A stretch of 64,000 nucleotides of DNA from Bacteroidales bacterium (GTDB lineage Bacteria > Bacteroidota > Bacteroidia > Bacteroidales > WCHB1-69). The first letter of the stretch is position 1. Each line of letters starts with the position of its first letter. The notes beneath the pieces were generated by a model. It ran no database searches and was not told where the DNA came from. It saw only the letters and a list, made by a program, of their open reading frames with translations. A program made the position numbers and the translations under genes. Location: the NCBI GenBank assembly GCA_024685175.1, contig JAIKWD010000013.1, forward strand, positions 97,992-161,991, in the 5' to 3' direction. Below, piece after piece: positions 44,317 to 52,474 of the stretch.

Positions 44317-45672
44317 TTACATAAACAGGAATATATTCATCAGAACGTAGGTGCCGGCACCGGCCAAGTAGCCAATAAGGGCATACGGGGTGATATGCTT
44401 GAGATACCAGATGAAGTCAATTTTCTCCATACCCATCACAGCCACGCCGGCAGCGGAACCGATAATGAGCAGGGAGCCGCCCGTACCGGCGCAGTACGTC
44501 AAGAACAACCAGAACGGATCATCGACAGGGAAGGAGTACATTCCCATCGTACCGGCCACCAACGGCACATTGTCGATGATGGACGAGAGACCGCCGATGA
44601 CGATGTCGATGAGATAATAGTTGCCGTTGAACACGCAGTCGAGGCCGGATGCCAACATTGTCAGATGCCCGGCACTCTGCAAGCCCGCGACGGCCAACAA
44701 GATACCGAGGAAGAACAAAATACTCGGCAGGTCAATTCGCGTCAGCACGCTGGACACAGACAACTTGGGGATATTGTGTTGTTCTTTTCGGGAGATGATT
44801 TCAGAGGTTATCCATAATATGGAGAGACCTAGCATAATGCCCATATAGGGCTTGAGATGGGTCAACATCTTGAAGATTGGCACGAAAACGAGGGCGCAGA
44901 TACCCATAATAAACATCAGATTGCGACGCCAAACGGGAATCTGGTCGGTACGGATGTCGTCTTGTCCTTTGGGCACTTCGGGCAGCTGGCCGCGTTCGAT
45001 GAAGGAGACCACAATCAATGGGATGATCATAGAGATGAGACTCGGCACGATACATTGGACGATGACAGCGCCAGTGGTGATCTTGCCAGCAATCCAAAGC
45101 ATGATGGTGGTCACATCGCCAATCGGTGACCAGGCGCCACCAGCATTGGCCGCCAGAATGATCATACCACCAAAGAACCATCTATCATGCCTGTCTGCCA
45201 CCAACTTACGCAACAAGGTCACCATCACGATGGCTGTGGTCAGGTTGTCCAAAACGGCAGAGAAGAAAAAGGTGACAAAAGATAAGATCCACAACAACTT
45301 GACCTTGTTCTTGGTGGTGATGCGGTCGGTGATGATCTTGAATCCACCATGAGAATCGATGAGTTCCACCACTGTCATGGCACCCATCAAATAGAACAAG
45401 ATCTCTGAGATGTCGCCCAAATGGGTAATCAATTCATTCTTCGTGATAAAGCTAACGAAGTTTGATCCGGGATGATTTGCCAAATACTCCTCATATCCAG
45501 CGCCATAGCCAGTCGCATCGAAAATGGAAGGCCCCGTAAGAATGAAACAGAGCCATATCAAAACGCCCAACAACAAAGCAGTCGGGGTCTTGTTGATTTT
45601 CAAAGGATGCTCCAAGGCAATGCAGGCGTATCCCACTACAAAAAGAATGATCATGATGTAAAAGGCAGCCAT
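44317..45672 (-). CDS. nhaD: Sodium:proton antiporter NhaD
   Basis: 451 residues with about 12 membrane helices of the ArsB/NhaD permease fold. Family-typical stretches are ISEILFYLMGAMTVVELIDSHGGF, FFSAVLDNLTTAIVMVTLLRK, IILAANAGGAWSPIGDVTTIMLWI and the second-half GGLSSIIDNVPLVAGTMGMY. The paired DNLTTA and DNVPLV segments are the inverted-repeat ion-binding elements. It exports Na+ for H+ and helps pH and salt balance. It lies 16 bases after the barrel gene on the same strand, probably cotranscribed. Confidence 0.95.
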   Translation of the reverse strand: MAAFYIMIILFVVGYACIALEHPLKINKTPTALLLGVLIWLCFILTGPSIFDATGYGAGYEEYLANHPGSNFVSFITKNELITHLGDISEILFYLMGAMTVVELIDSHGGFKIITDRITTKNKVKLLWILSFVTFFFSAVLDNLTTAIVMVTLLRKLVADRHDRWFFGGMIILAANAGGAWSPIGDVTTIMLWIAGKITTGAVIVQCIVPSLISMIIPLIVVSFIERGQLPEVPKGQDDIRTDQIPVWRRNLMFIMGICALVFVPIFKMLTHLKPYMGIMLGLSILWITSEIISRKEQHNIPKLSVSSVLTRIDLPSILFFLGILLAVAGLQSAGHLTMLASGLDCVFNGNYYLIDIVIGGLSSIIDNVPLVAGTMGMYSFPVDDPFWLFLTYCAGTGGSLLIIGSAAGVAVMGMEKIDFIWYLKHITPYALIGYLAGAGTYVLMNIFLFM

Positions 45673-45688
45673 AACTGAAAATTTTCTA

Positions 45689-46405
45689 TTAGAACAAACT
45701 TAGGGAAATACCTACTGACATAGGATAGATCTTCGGTCCTTTACCCACAGTAAACAATGGAGTGGCCTGAAAACTGTAATATGCGTTGATGAACTTCCAG
45801 CCGATACGGGCATAGACATCAACGTTATATTTCATCTTGTGTTCCATGTGCAGATTCTTGTACATGGCAGTATCGCTGACCGAGAATGGATCCTGGCCTT
45901 TGTACTTCTGGGAAACTTCACAGATAAGTCCCACACGGGCACCGACCGTAAACTTAAAGCCGTTGGGATGACGATAACGGAACTCCAGAGGAATGTTCAC
46001 GTTAAGGTAGTTCATCTTCAACAATTTATATTTAACACTCTCAGGAAGAATATAATAGCGCATCAGATCATCCGTCTTGTCATAGCGAAGCAAGGCATTG
46101 CTATATTGGGTATAATAGGAGACACCGACACCCAAGCCAAGGGCAAGCGGCTTTTCCTTGATCTTAAAATCCCAAATAGCGGAGATGTTGAAGCCTGGAT
46201 CGAACTTCATGTGGGAGACTTGAGTGGGCATCCCCATCCAGAACGAATGATAGATGTCCATAATCAGACGATCACGGAAAACGACAGGCTTGCTATCTTG
46301 TTCCGTTTTCTCTTTTCCTGTATAGGGAGTATCCTGGGTTTGTGCCTGCAATAACCCTGCAGACATTACGCAGAGCAGCGCTAACGTAATTAATCTTTTC
46401 ACCAT
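45689..46405 (-). CDS. Outer membrane beta-barrel protein, small
   Basis: 238 residues. Signal peptide VKRLITLALLCVMSAGLLQAQ. The rest alternates hydrophobic and polar residues in about eight strands (LALGLGVGVSYYTQYS, LNVNIPLEFRYRH, FKFTVGARVGLICEV, VDVYARIGWKFINAYYSFQATPLF) and ends PMSVGISLSLF with a terminal Phe, as outer-membrane barrels do. It belongs to the broad porin/OmpW-like 8-strand group. Function unknown; the link with nhaD is only positional. Confidence 0.85.
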   Translation of the reverse strand: MVKRLITLALLCVMSAGLLQAQTQDTPYTGKEKTEQDSKPVVFRDRLIMDIYHSFWMGMPTQVSHMKFDPGFNISAIWDFKIKEKPLALGLGVGVSYYTQYSNALLRYDKTDDLMRYYILPESVKYKLLKMNYLNVNIPLEFRYRHPNGFKFTVGARVGLICEVSQKYKGQDPFSVSDTAMYKNLHMEHKMKYNVDVYARIGWKFINAYYSFQATPLFTVGKGPKIYPMSVGISLSLF

Positions 46406-46428
46406 TGTTGACCATTTCTTTTAAACTG

Positions 46429-46436
46429 CAAAAATA
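46429..46436 (-). promoter_or_regulatory. -7 box TATTTTTG for the barrel protein and nhaD
   Basis: The + strand reads CAAAAATA, 24 bases before the start at 46405. Confidence 0.7.
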
Positions 46437-46494
46437 AGAAAAATTGTCAAGCGATGAAAAATATTATTTTTATTGCTGAGACACCTATCATTAA

Positions 46495-46525
46495 TAAAAA
46501 GAGGCGCACAAATGTGCGCCTCTTT
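46495..46525 (-). terminator. Intrinsic terminator of the TonB receptor-like gene
   Basis: A stem AAAGAGGCGCAC / GTGCGCCTCTTT with a 4-base loop. On the minus strand it continues into TTTTTATT. It lies 26 bases past the stop at 46551. Confidence 0.88.
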
Positions 46526-46550
46526 ATGCTGACGACTGTCGGCTGACAGC

Positions 46551-49154
46551 TTACATCTCGTCATCGGAGTAATCTCCTCCGTCTTCGGACTGCATCATCT
46601 TGCGGTTCTTGAAGTTATTGAGTTTGTAGGTCACGTTGAGCGAGATATTGAATCCTTCGCGCTCACGGATACTATAGGAGTAGTAAGCGTGATCGGCACT
46701 GGGCTCGTAGTATTCGTCATAGACGTTGCAGTTCTGCCATGAGCGGATCTGGGTCTGGCGCACGGCGGGGATGAAGTACAAGAGGTTGCGCACGTTGAGG
46801 CTCACCACCAGCGTGTTGTCGAGGAAGCCTTTCTTCACGCCAAGGTTGAGACGGTAGTTGGCGGAGCGACGGCCCTGCCCCACTCCGTTCATACCCCAGC
46901 CCATACTGCCGGCAGTCAAAGACGGAGAACGATAACGGAAGTTGAGTTGGATGTCGAAGTTCTTGCCTACCGTGAAGGTCTGATTTACCCCAACATTCCA
47001 CGACCAGTCGCGCGACAGGTTCTCGTCCAAGAGGTTGTCGCTGTCAATGATGTTGCGATAGAAACTGCCCGTCACGTTGACACGCCAGATTTTCTTTACA
47101 CGCTGACCGAAGAAGAACTCAATGCCATAGTTTTGGCTCTTGTTGTAGTTCATATAGGTGGTCATCGTATAGGGGAAATATTCGCCATCCACATACATTG
47201 TGTCCAGTTCGGTGTTGCGGGTAATGAGGTTCGTCCTCCGGCGGTAGAACGCGGACACGGTGATGCTCGTCTGCTTCTTGGTGAACATATAGCCCAACTC
47301 GAAAGAGTTTGCGAATTCCGGCTCAAGCGCAGGATTGCCACAAGTCAGGTTCTCCTTGTCGGAATAGTCGATGAAGGGATTCAACTGATGGAATCTCGGG
47401 CGCTGCACGCGACGCGAAAAGCTGAACTGCAACGAGTGCTCCGGCGTGATCTGGTATTTCAAGTGCACCGTCGGGAAGAAGAAGTTGCGGGCGAAATGAC
47501 CGTAGTTGAAATAGCGATACACCGTATCGATGGACTTGAGGTCGGATACCGTGTAGGACATCTCCCCACGCAAACCGACCTGCACCTGCAATTTCTTCCA
47601 GAAGGTATTGGAATAGATGAAATACAAGGCGTTGAGATACTCGTCGAACTCGAAGTCGTTGCGTTGGCTCGGATCCTCGACCGTATCTGCGGATGTGATG
47701 CCGGAATAGAAACGGTAGTCTTGGCCAATGCCTCTGTATGAGAACTTGTAGCCCGTCTCAATACGTCCGCCATTGCCTATCGGGGTCACAAAGTCCACCT
47801 GTGCGGAGGCATCGCGGTGGGTATTGAGCGTCCTGGTATGCTGGTAGTAGTTGTCACGACCCTCAAAATGCTCTTGGTTCAAATTGTCCAAAGCCAGACC
47901 ATTGCGCTGGGTGTAGAAAAGGTCGGCGGTGAGTTCCCTACCCTGCATCTCAAAGGTCTTCTTGTAGTTGACGGATGCGTCCACGCTCTTGAAGTTGCGG
48001 GTGTTCTCGCTCAGCTGTTCATAGTCCATAAGCGTAATCGTATCCAGCGGAGAGATATTATAGGTGAATGAACGAACGCTGTTATTATTCCCCATCTTGC
48101 CGAAATGACCGCTCAAGTTGAACGAGAGGGTGTTGTACTTGTTGATGAAATAGTCGAACGACAGGGAGGCGTTGTGGAAGCCGCCGCTGTTGAGACCGTA
48201 GTTGGTCTGGCTCAGGCTGTCCATCGTCTCGCCGAACCAGGAGTCGCGCCACATACTGCCGCCATTCCGGTGCGAGTGGCTGCGGTAGCCGTAACTAAGG
48301 AAAAGGTTGATCTTGTCGTAGCGGTAGTTGAAACTCAAGTTGCCATTGTAGCCGCTCAAGAAGATGTTGTGTTTGTTGTTATTGTAAATACAGGCCGTAG
48401 AGGCGCCCAAGGTCACCATACCATTGAAGCCCGACTCTCTTTTCTTCTTGAGGATGACGTTGAGAATGCCGGCCATGCCATCCGGGTCCATTCGGGCCGA
48501 GGGGTTGGTGATGACCTCGATGCTCTCGATCATATCGGCGGGGATCTGGTCCAGCGTCAGGTTCGTAGGACGGCCGTCCACCAAGATGGTCACGTTCTCG
48601 CTGCCACGCAGACTGACGTTGCCTTCGATATCGACGGAGACGGAGGGAATCTCTTCGAGCACTTCCACTGCGGTTTGGCCCGTGGCGTTGATGCTCGACT
48701 CGATGTTGAACACCGTCTTGTCCAAGTTGGTCTGCAGCATATCCTTTTGCGCGCGAATAACCACCTCGCCGATCTCCTTGTTTTTGTTGCTCATCTTGTA
48801 CTTGCTGACGCGATACACGGCGTTGTCTTTGTTAATCTCAAAGGGTGCCGACACGGATTTCTGATAGCCGATGAACTGGATTTCGAGAAAATAATGGCCG
48901 AAGGGGATGCCTTCTAAGGTAAACTTGCCGTCGGAGCCGGTCACGCCATACTGGACAGTGGTCGAGTCCGTCACTTTCTTGACGTTCACGGAGGCGTATT
49001 GCAACGGCGTGTTGTTCTCATCTACGATACTACCCGTCACCGTGCCTGAATTATGATGGACGCCTTGCGGTTGCTGCAACTCTGGTTGGGCATATATATT
49101 GCCAAACATCAATATGATGCCAAACAACAAAAGGACAATCTTGGATTTTTTCAT
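46551..49154 (-). CDS. TonB-dependent receptor-like outer membrane protein with CarboxypepD-regulatory domain
   Basis: 867 residues. Signal peptide KKSKIVLLLFGIILMFGNIYA. A carboxypeptidase-regulatory-like domain follows at residues about 40-125 (VTGSIVDENNTPLQYASVNVKK ... GKFTLEGIPFGHYFLEIQFIGY). A plug domain comes next (GQTAVEVLEEIPSVSVDIEGNVSLRGSENVTILVDGRP), then an outer-membrane barrel of the OMP_b-brl_3 type. Past the barrel, the C-terminus is acidic (SEDGGDYSDDEM) and not the usual Phe. No SusD partner is adjacent, so this is not a standard glycan-uptake pair. The ligand is unknown. Confidence 0.9.
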   Translation of the reverse strand: MKKSKIVLLLFGIILMFGNIYAQPELQQPQGVHHNSGTVTGSIVDENNTPLQYASVNVKKVTDSTTVQYGVTGSDGKFTLEGIPFGHYFLEIQFIGYQKSVSAPFEINKDNAVYRVSKYKMSNKNKEIGEVVIRAQKDMLQTNLDKTVFNIESSINATGQTAVEVLEEIPSVSVDIEGNVSLRGSENVTILVDGRPTNLTLDQIPADMIESIEVITNPSARMDPDGMAGILNVILKKKRESGFNGMVTLGASTACIYNNNKHNIFLSGYNGNLSFNYRYDKINLFLSYGYRSHSHRNGGSMWRDSWFGETMDSLSQTNYGLNSGGFHNASLSFDYFINKYNTLSFNLSGHFGKMGNNNSVRSFTYNISPLDTITLMDYEQLSENTRNFKSVDASVNYKKTFEMQGRELTADLFYTQRNGLALDNLNQEHFEGRDNYYQHTRTLNTHRDASAQVDFVTPIGNGGRIETGYKFSYRGIGQDYRFYSGITSADTVEDPSQRNDFEFDEYLNALYFIYSNTFWKKLQVQVGLRGEMSYTVSDLKSIDTVYRYFNYGHFARNFFFPTVHLKYQITPEHSLQFSFSRRVQRPRFHQLNPFIDYSDKENLTCGNPALEPEFANSFELGYMFTKKQTSITVSAFYRRRTNLITRNTELDTMYVDGEYFPYTMTTYMNYNKSQNYGIEFFFGQRVKKIWRVNVTGSFYRNIIDSDNLLDENLSRDWSWNVGVNQTFTVGKNFDIQLNFRYRSPSLTAGSMGWGMNGVGQGRRSANYRLNLGVKKGFLDNTLVVSLNVRNLLYFIPAVRQTQIRSWQNCNVYDEYYEPSADHAYYSYSIREREGFNISLNVTYKLNNFKNRKMMQSEDGGDYSDDEM

Positions 49155-49171
49155 TAGGAATTGAAAATAAA

Positions 49172-49215
49172 AAAAGCATAGATTAAAATTCGAAAATGAA
49201 GTTTAATCTATGCTT
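49172..49215 (-). terminator. Intrinsic terminator of the PpiD-like gene
   Basis: AAGCATAGATTAAA pairs with TTTAATCTATGCTT across a 14-base loop. The minus strand continues into seven T residues. It starts 22 bases after the stop at 49238. Confidence 0.85.
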
Positions 49216-49237
49216 CTGAAATATTTATATGTAAATA

Positions 49238-51403
49238 CTATTTCTGATAGAACCGACCGCGGTTATCAATGATCTTGACGTTATTGAGAAGATGTGTGAT
49301 AAGGGTTGACTCGGTACGGTCGCGGCCCATCACCATGCTACGGAGGGCGTTCTTCTCACCGATAAGGCCTTGGGATGCGGGAGTCTCATTGAAAGCTAAG
49401 ACATTGGCCACATAAACCATATTCTTGCCGGCAGCAACAACAGGTTTGTTAGGCTGAGCATTGAAGATGGTTGCGATGGCACGACCTTCGACGCCACGAT
49501 TTTGATACAAATCGCCAGCGAAGCTGAGCATCACGCTGTCTGTGACCTGAGTATTGTACTGTTGAGCCAGAGTCTCCAAATTGGAGCTGGAGAGGGCCTT
49601 CTTGACTTGTTCGGCCACGAGATCCACTTTCTTCTCGGCTTTCAACTGAGCCTCGATGTTGTTTTTGACATCTTTGTACTTTTGTTGGCCGTTTTCACGG
49701 ACGTTCTTGACGGCGGCAACGGCAAAGAAGAGACGGTCAACGTTGATGACGTCGGAGATGTCGTCTTTCTTCACATCGTCGGAGAATGCCCAGCTCACGA
49801 TGTCGCGGCAAGCGGGCAATTGTTGACTTACCGTAGCAGCCATCGGAAGAACAGAGACGCCGTTGACTACTTGGACACCCTTCTTGGCAGCAGCATCAAC
49901 GAGTTGCTTGTCATTGGAGATGGAAGCGGCGAACTGGTTAGCTTGGCTCTTGATGGCATTCACTGTTGCGTCGGAAGCGGCAATGTCGTAGTCGTAAATC
50001 ACGAATTGTCTCTTCTCAATGGGGGCGGTGCGCTCCAACACTTGGAAGACGATATAGCCGTTAGGAGCAGAGAAAATATACACGCCACCGTTGGCAGTAG
50101 CCAAGAGGCCATCGTACAAACTGGGGATCGTGCCTCTTTCGGGCAACCACCATGCGGTATCCTGTTTTTGTGAAGTAACATAGTTGGGTTGCAGTTGGAA
50201 GATGGTGGCCTGATTTTTGAGGATCACGTCTTTCAAGCTATCGGCCAGGGCCTTTGCTTCGTTTTTGGAATACTTGGCAGACTCATTGCCAGCGGATTTG
50301 AAGGGCAGCTCAATCGTAGCCACATGGATGGAGTCGGGGCGGGAAGCGCCACCGTAAACCTTACCAAAATACCATTTCTGGTTCTCGTAGTTGTAAGGCT
50401 CGATGAAAGAACCCACAGCACTCTTGAAGATAAGGCTGTCGAGAGCGGGGATGTTGATATCGCTGGATTTGTAATAGGTGCTATCCACGGCGCCATTGCC
50501 TTTTTCTGCGCTATAGGCGGCCAAATCGGCAGCGGTGGCGAACTGTTGATAGTCGGCACGCACGCTGTCTTCGATAGCTTTCAAGTCTTGAGGAGTCGGG
50601 TTGATGGGGAACACAGCCACGTCGATGTCACGATTGCGCTCATGAACGGTGAAGATGTCGTCCTTGTGCGCTTTGTAGAAATCCTTCATCTCTTGTTCCG
50701 TCACAGAGGGGGACAGGCTGTTGAAAGCGGGAGCTTGAGGATTGACAGGCATCAACGAAACCAAGGCGGTGCGGTTTTCCTTGGCAATCTTCTTGGCCAA
50801 CGGATCGGAGAAATACATCGTATTCTGGACCAATGCTGAATAGTGGGAAGACTTTTCAGCGGAGAGGGCGAAGCGGACGATGGCCTGATAGGCGCTGTAA
50901 AGCTCGCGGGTCTGGTCGTTGTTGGCGTATTGGTCGATATTGCTGAGGATGGCCATTGCATTTTCGGGACCGTACATCTGAGCGAGGGCATTGGCAAATT
51001 GACCAAGGAACTGGTTGGGTTGGTTGGAGCTCAAACTGGCGAGCATGTCAGCCTTGAAATCTTCAATCATCTGATTGCTGTACTGCAAGCCGAGAGCCTT
51101 GAGTTCTTTGTCGAGAACGGCATCTTGGAGCATCTGACGCCACGTCATTTCATGGATTTGGTAGGTCTCGCTCTCGTCGAAAGAAGACTTATTTTGAAGA
51201 ATGCGCATCAGCGCAGTGTTTTGTTCATATTGTTCGCTATAAGCCTTGTCCATTTTCTTGCCGTCCACTTTGGCCATAACATTCTTGTTGGAAAAGGTTT
51301 GGCGCACCTGAGTAAGGTCACCTAAGATAAACGCGAGTAGTGCGAAACCGATAATGAGCATCAGGGCTACGCCGTGTTTGCGAATTGAGCTAATTGCTGC
51401 CAT
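49238..51403 (-). CDS. PpiD-like periplasmic folding factor (SurA N-terminal / peptidyl-prolyl isomerase)
   Basis: 721 residues. A short cytoplasmic N-terminus, AAISSIRKHGVALMLIIGFALLAFILGD (one membrane anchor), then the SurA_N-type chaperone region (VMAKVDGKKMDKAYSEQYEQ, WRQMLQDAVLDKELKALGL). The middle shows a weak parvulin-like segment (AWWLPERGTIPSLYDGLLATANGGVYIFSAPNGYIVFQVLE). This is the membrane-anchored PpiD layout. It should help proteins leaving the Sec channel to fold in the periplasm. Isomerase activity is uncertain because the parvulin signature is poorly kept. Confidence 0.88.
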   Translation of the reverse strand: MAAISSIRKHGVALMLIIGFALLAFILGDLTQVRQTFSNKNVMAKVDGKKMDKAYSEQYEQNTALMRILQNKSSFDESETYQIHEMTWRQMLQDAVLDKELKALGLQYSNQMIEDFKADMLASLSSNQPNQFLGQFANALAQMYGPENAMAILSNIDQYANNDQTRELYSAYQAIVRFALSAEKSSHYSALVQNTMYFSDPLAKKIAKENRTALVSLMPVNPQAPAFNSLSPSVTEQEMKDFYKAHKDDIFTVHERNRDIDVAVFPINPTPQDLKAIEDSVRADYQQFATAADLAAYSAEKGNGAVDSTYYKSSDINIPALDSLIFKSAVGSFIEPYNYENQKWYFGKVYGGASRPDSIHVATIELPFKSAGNESAKYSKNEAKALADSLKDVILKNQATIFQLQPNYVTSQKQDTAWWLPERGTIPSLYDGLLATANGGVYIFSAPNGYIVFQVLERTAPIEKRQFVIYDYDIAASDATVNAIKSQANQFAASISNDKQLVDAAAKKGVQVVNGVSVLPMAATVSQQLPACRDIVSWAFSDDVKKDDISDVINVDRLFFAVAAVKNVRENGQQKYKDVKNNIEAQLKAEKKVDLVAEQVKKALSSSNLETLAQQYNTQVTDSVMLSFAGDLYQNRGVEGRAIATIFNAQPNKPVVAAGKNMVYVANVLAFNETPASQGLIGEKNALRSMVMGRDRTESTLITHLLNNVKIIDNRGRFYQK

Positions 51404-51451
51404 GTTTTAATCTTATTTTAGTTATACAATATTATTTCCAAAAAAAGCTTG

Positions 51452-51459
51452 CAAAAATA
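51452..51459 (-). promoter_or_regulatory. -7 box TATTTTTG for the PpiD-like gene
   Basis: The + strand reads CAAAAATA, 49 bases before the start at 51403. Confidence 0.65.
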
Positions 51460-51563
51460 GTATTTTTTTCCATACCTTTAACTTATCGCCCATTAATTTT
51501 TCCCACTCTAAATGAGGCATTTCCGAAAACATTTTTTTTATGAGCCGAAAGAAAGATAAAATA

Positions 51564-51594
51564 TTGGAAGATAAGAGAATATTTTGTATTTTTG
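51564..51594 (+). promoter_or_regulatory. Promoter of the L25 gene (TTG, 20 bases, TATTTTTG)
   Basis: A -33 TTG at 51564-51566 and a -7 TATTTTTG at 51587-51594 with 20 bases between. They are followed by a 45-base leader to the ATG at 51640. Confidence 0.75.
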
Positions 51595-51639
51595 CCGCCT
51601 CAAAAAAACACACATTTTTATTAATCAAAAAAAGAAATT

Positions 51640-52257
51640 ATGAAATCAGTATCTATTAGCGGTTCTCTTCGTGAGAACGTAGGGAAAAAAGATGCAAAGG
51701 CCCAACGCAGTCAAGGCCTCATACCTTGCGTAATCTACGGTGGCAAAGAGCAGAAAATGTTCGTGGTTGAAGAAGCCCAGTTCAGACCTCTGATCTACTC
51801 CCCTGAAGTGCGTTACGCAGAAGTCACCCTCGGCGGTGAGACCTACAAGGCCATCGTCCAAGAGACTCAATTCCACCCCATCACCGACAAGCTCTTGCAC
51901 GTCGACTTCCTCGAAGTAGTGGACAACAAGCCTATCACTATTGATATCCCCCTCAAGATCACGGGTACTTCCCCTGGCGTTTTGAAGGGCGGTTTCTTGC
52001 ACAAGAGAGCCAGAAAATTGAAAGTTCGCGGTCTGCTCGAGAACATCCCTGAAGATATCACGGCTGACATCTCCAAACTCGACATCGAGGACGTGATCCG
52101 CATCAGCGACATCACCTTGGACAAGCTCACCATCGTGGACAACCCCAACAAGGTTATCATCTCCGTCAACCAGACCCGTAACGCGGTTTCCACCGAAGAA
52201 GCTACGGAAGAAGGCGGCGAAGCAGCAGCAGAAGAAGCTCCCGCAACCGAAGCATAA
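51640..52257 (+). CDS. rplY: 50S ribosomal protein L25/general stress protein Ctc
   Basis: 205 residues. The N-terminal 5S-rRNA-binding domain is recognisable (SVSISGSLRENVGKKDAKAQRSQGLIPCVIYGG) and is followed by the TL5-type C-terminal domain (PITIDIPLKITGTSPGVLKGGFLHKRARKLKVRG). An Ala/Glu-rich tail (EEATEEGGEAAAEEAPATEA) closes the protein, as is usual in Bacteroidota. It binds 5S rRNA in the large subunit. It is a single gene with its own promoter and terminator. Confidence 0.96.
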   Translation: MKSVSISGSLRENVGKKDAKAQRSQGLIPCVIYGGKEQKMFVVEEAQFRPLIYSPEVRYAEVTLGGETYKAIVQETQFHPITDKLLHVDFLEVVDNKPITIDIPLKITGTSPGVLKGGFLHKRARKLKVRGLLENIPEDITADISKLDIEDVIRISDITLDKLTIVDNPNKVIISVNQTRNAVSTEEATEEGGEAAAEEAPATEA

Positions 52258-52283
52258 CAAGAACATTCATTTTTATTTATACC

Positions 52284-52312
52284 AAAGTCCGGCAATGCCG
52301 GACTTTTTTTTT
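52284..52312 (+). terminator. Intrinsic terminator of the L25 gene
   Basis: AAAGTCCGGC / GCCGGACTTT with loop AAT, followed by a T-run, 26 bases past the stop. Confidence 0.92.
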
Positions 52313-52354
52313 GCAAAAAAAATCAAAAATCAAAGTATCCGGGAGTCGCTATAT

Positions 52355-52374
52355 TTTGAATTCTGAATTCTGAA
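52355..52374. repeat. Short intergenic repeat, GAATTC-word type, copy 2
   Basis: Identical over 20 bases to 31079-31098 and continuing as TCTTGAATTTG. It lies between the L25 terminator and the terminators of the giant gene to the right. Confidence 0.7.
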
Positions 52375-52385
52375 TCTTGAATTTG

Positions 52386-52423
52386 TTTTTTGTTCTTCGA
52401 CCTTCAGGTAGAAGAACAAAAAA
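52386..52423. terminator. Second hairpin downstream of the giant gene
   Basis: TTTTTTGTTCTTC pairs with GAAGAACAAAAAA across a 12-base loop. It is symmetric enough to act in both directions and overlaps the T-run of the stronger hairpin at 52422-52452. Confidence 0.5.
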
Positions 52424-52452
52424 AGGGCTCCGGCAGAAGCCGGAAGCCCTTT
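52422..52452 (-). terminator. Intrinsic terminator of the FISUMP-ended giant gene
   Basis: On the minus strand, AAAGGGCTTCCGGC and GCCGGAGCCCTTT form a stem with one bulged base and a TTCT loop, followed by a run of T residues. It starts 22 bases after the stop at 52475. Confidence 0.88.
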
Positions 52453-52474
52453 GTTTCCGTAAGGCGTCAGGCGC

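Noticed and set aside
51422..51628. A 68-codon minus-strand frame between the PpiD-like gene and rplY
   Set aside because: It covers the promoters of both flanking genes and has an AT-driven composition.
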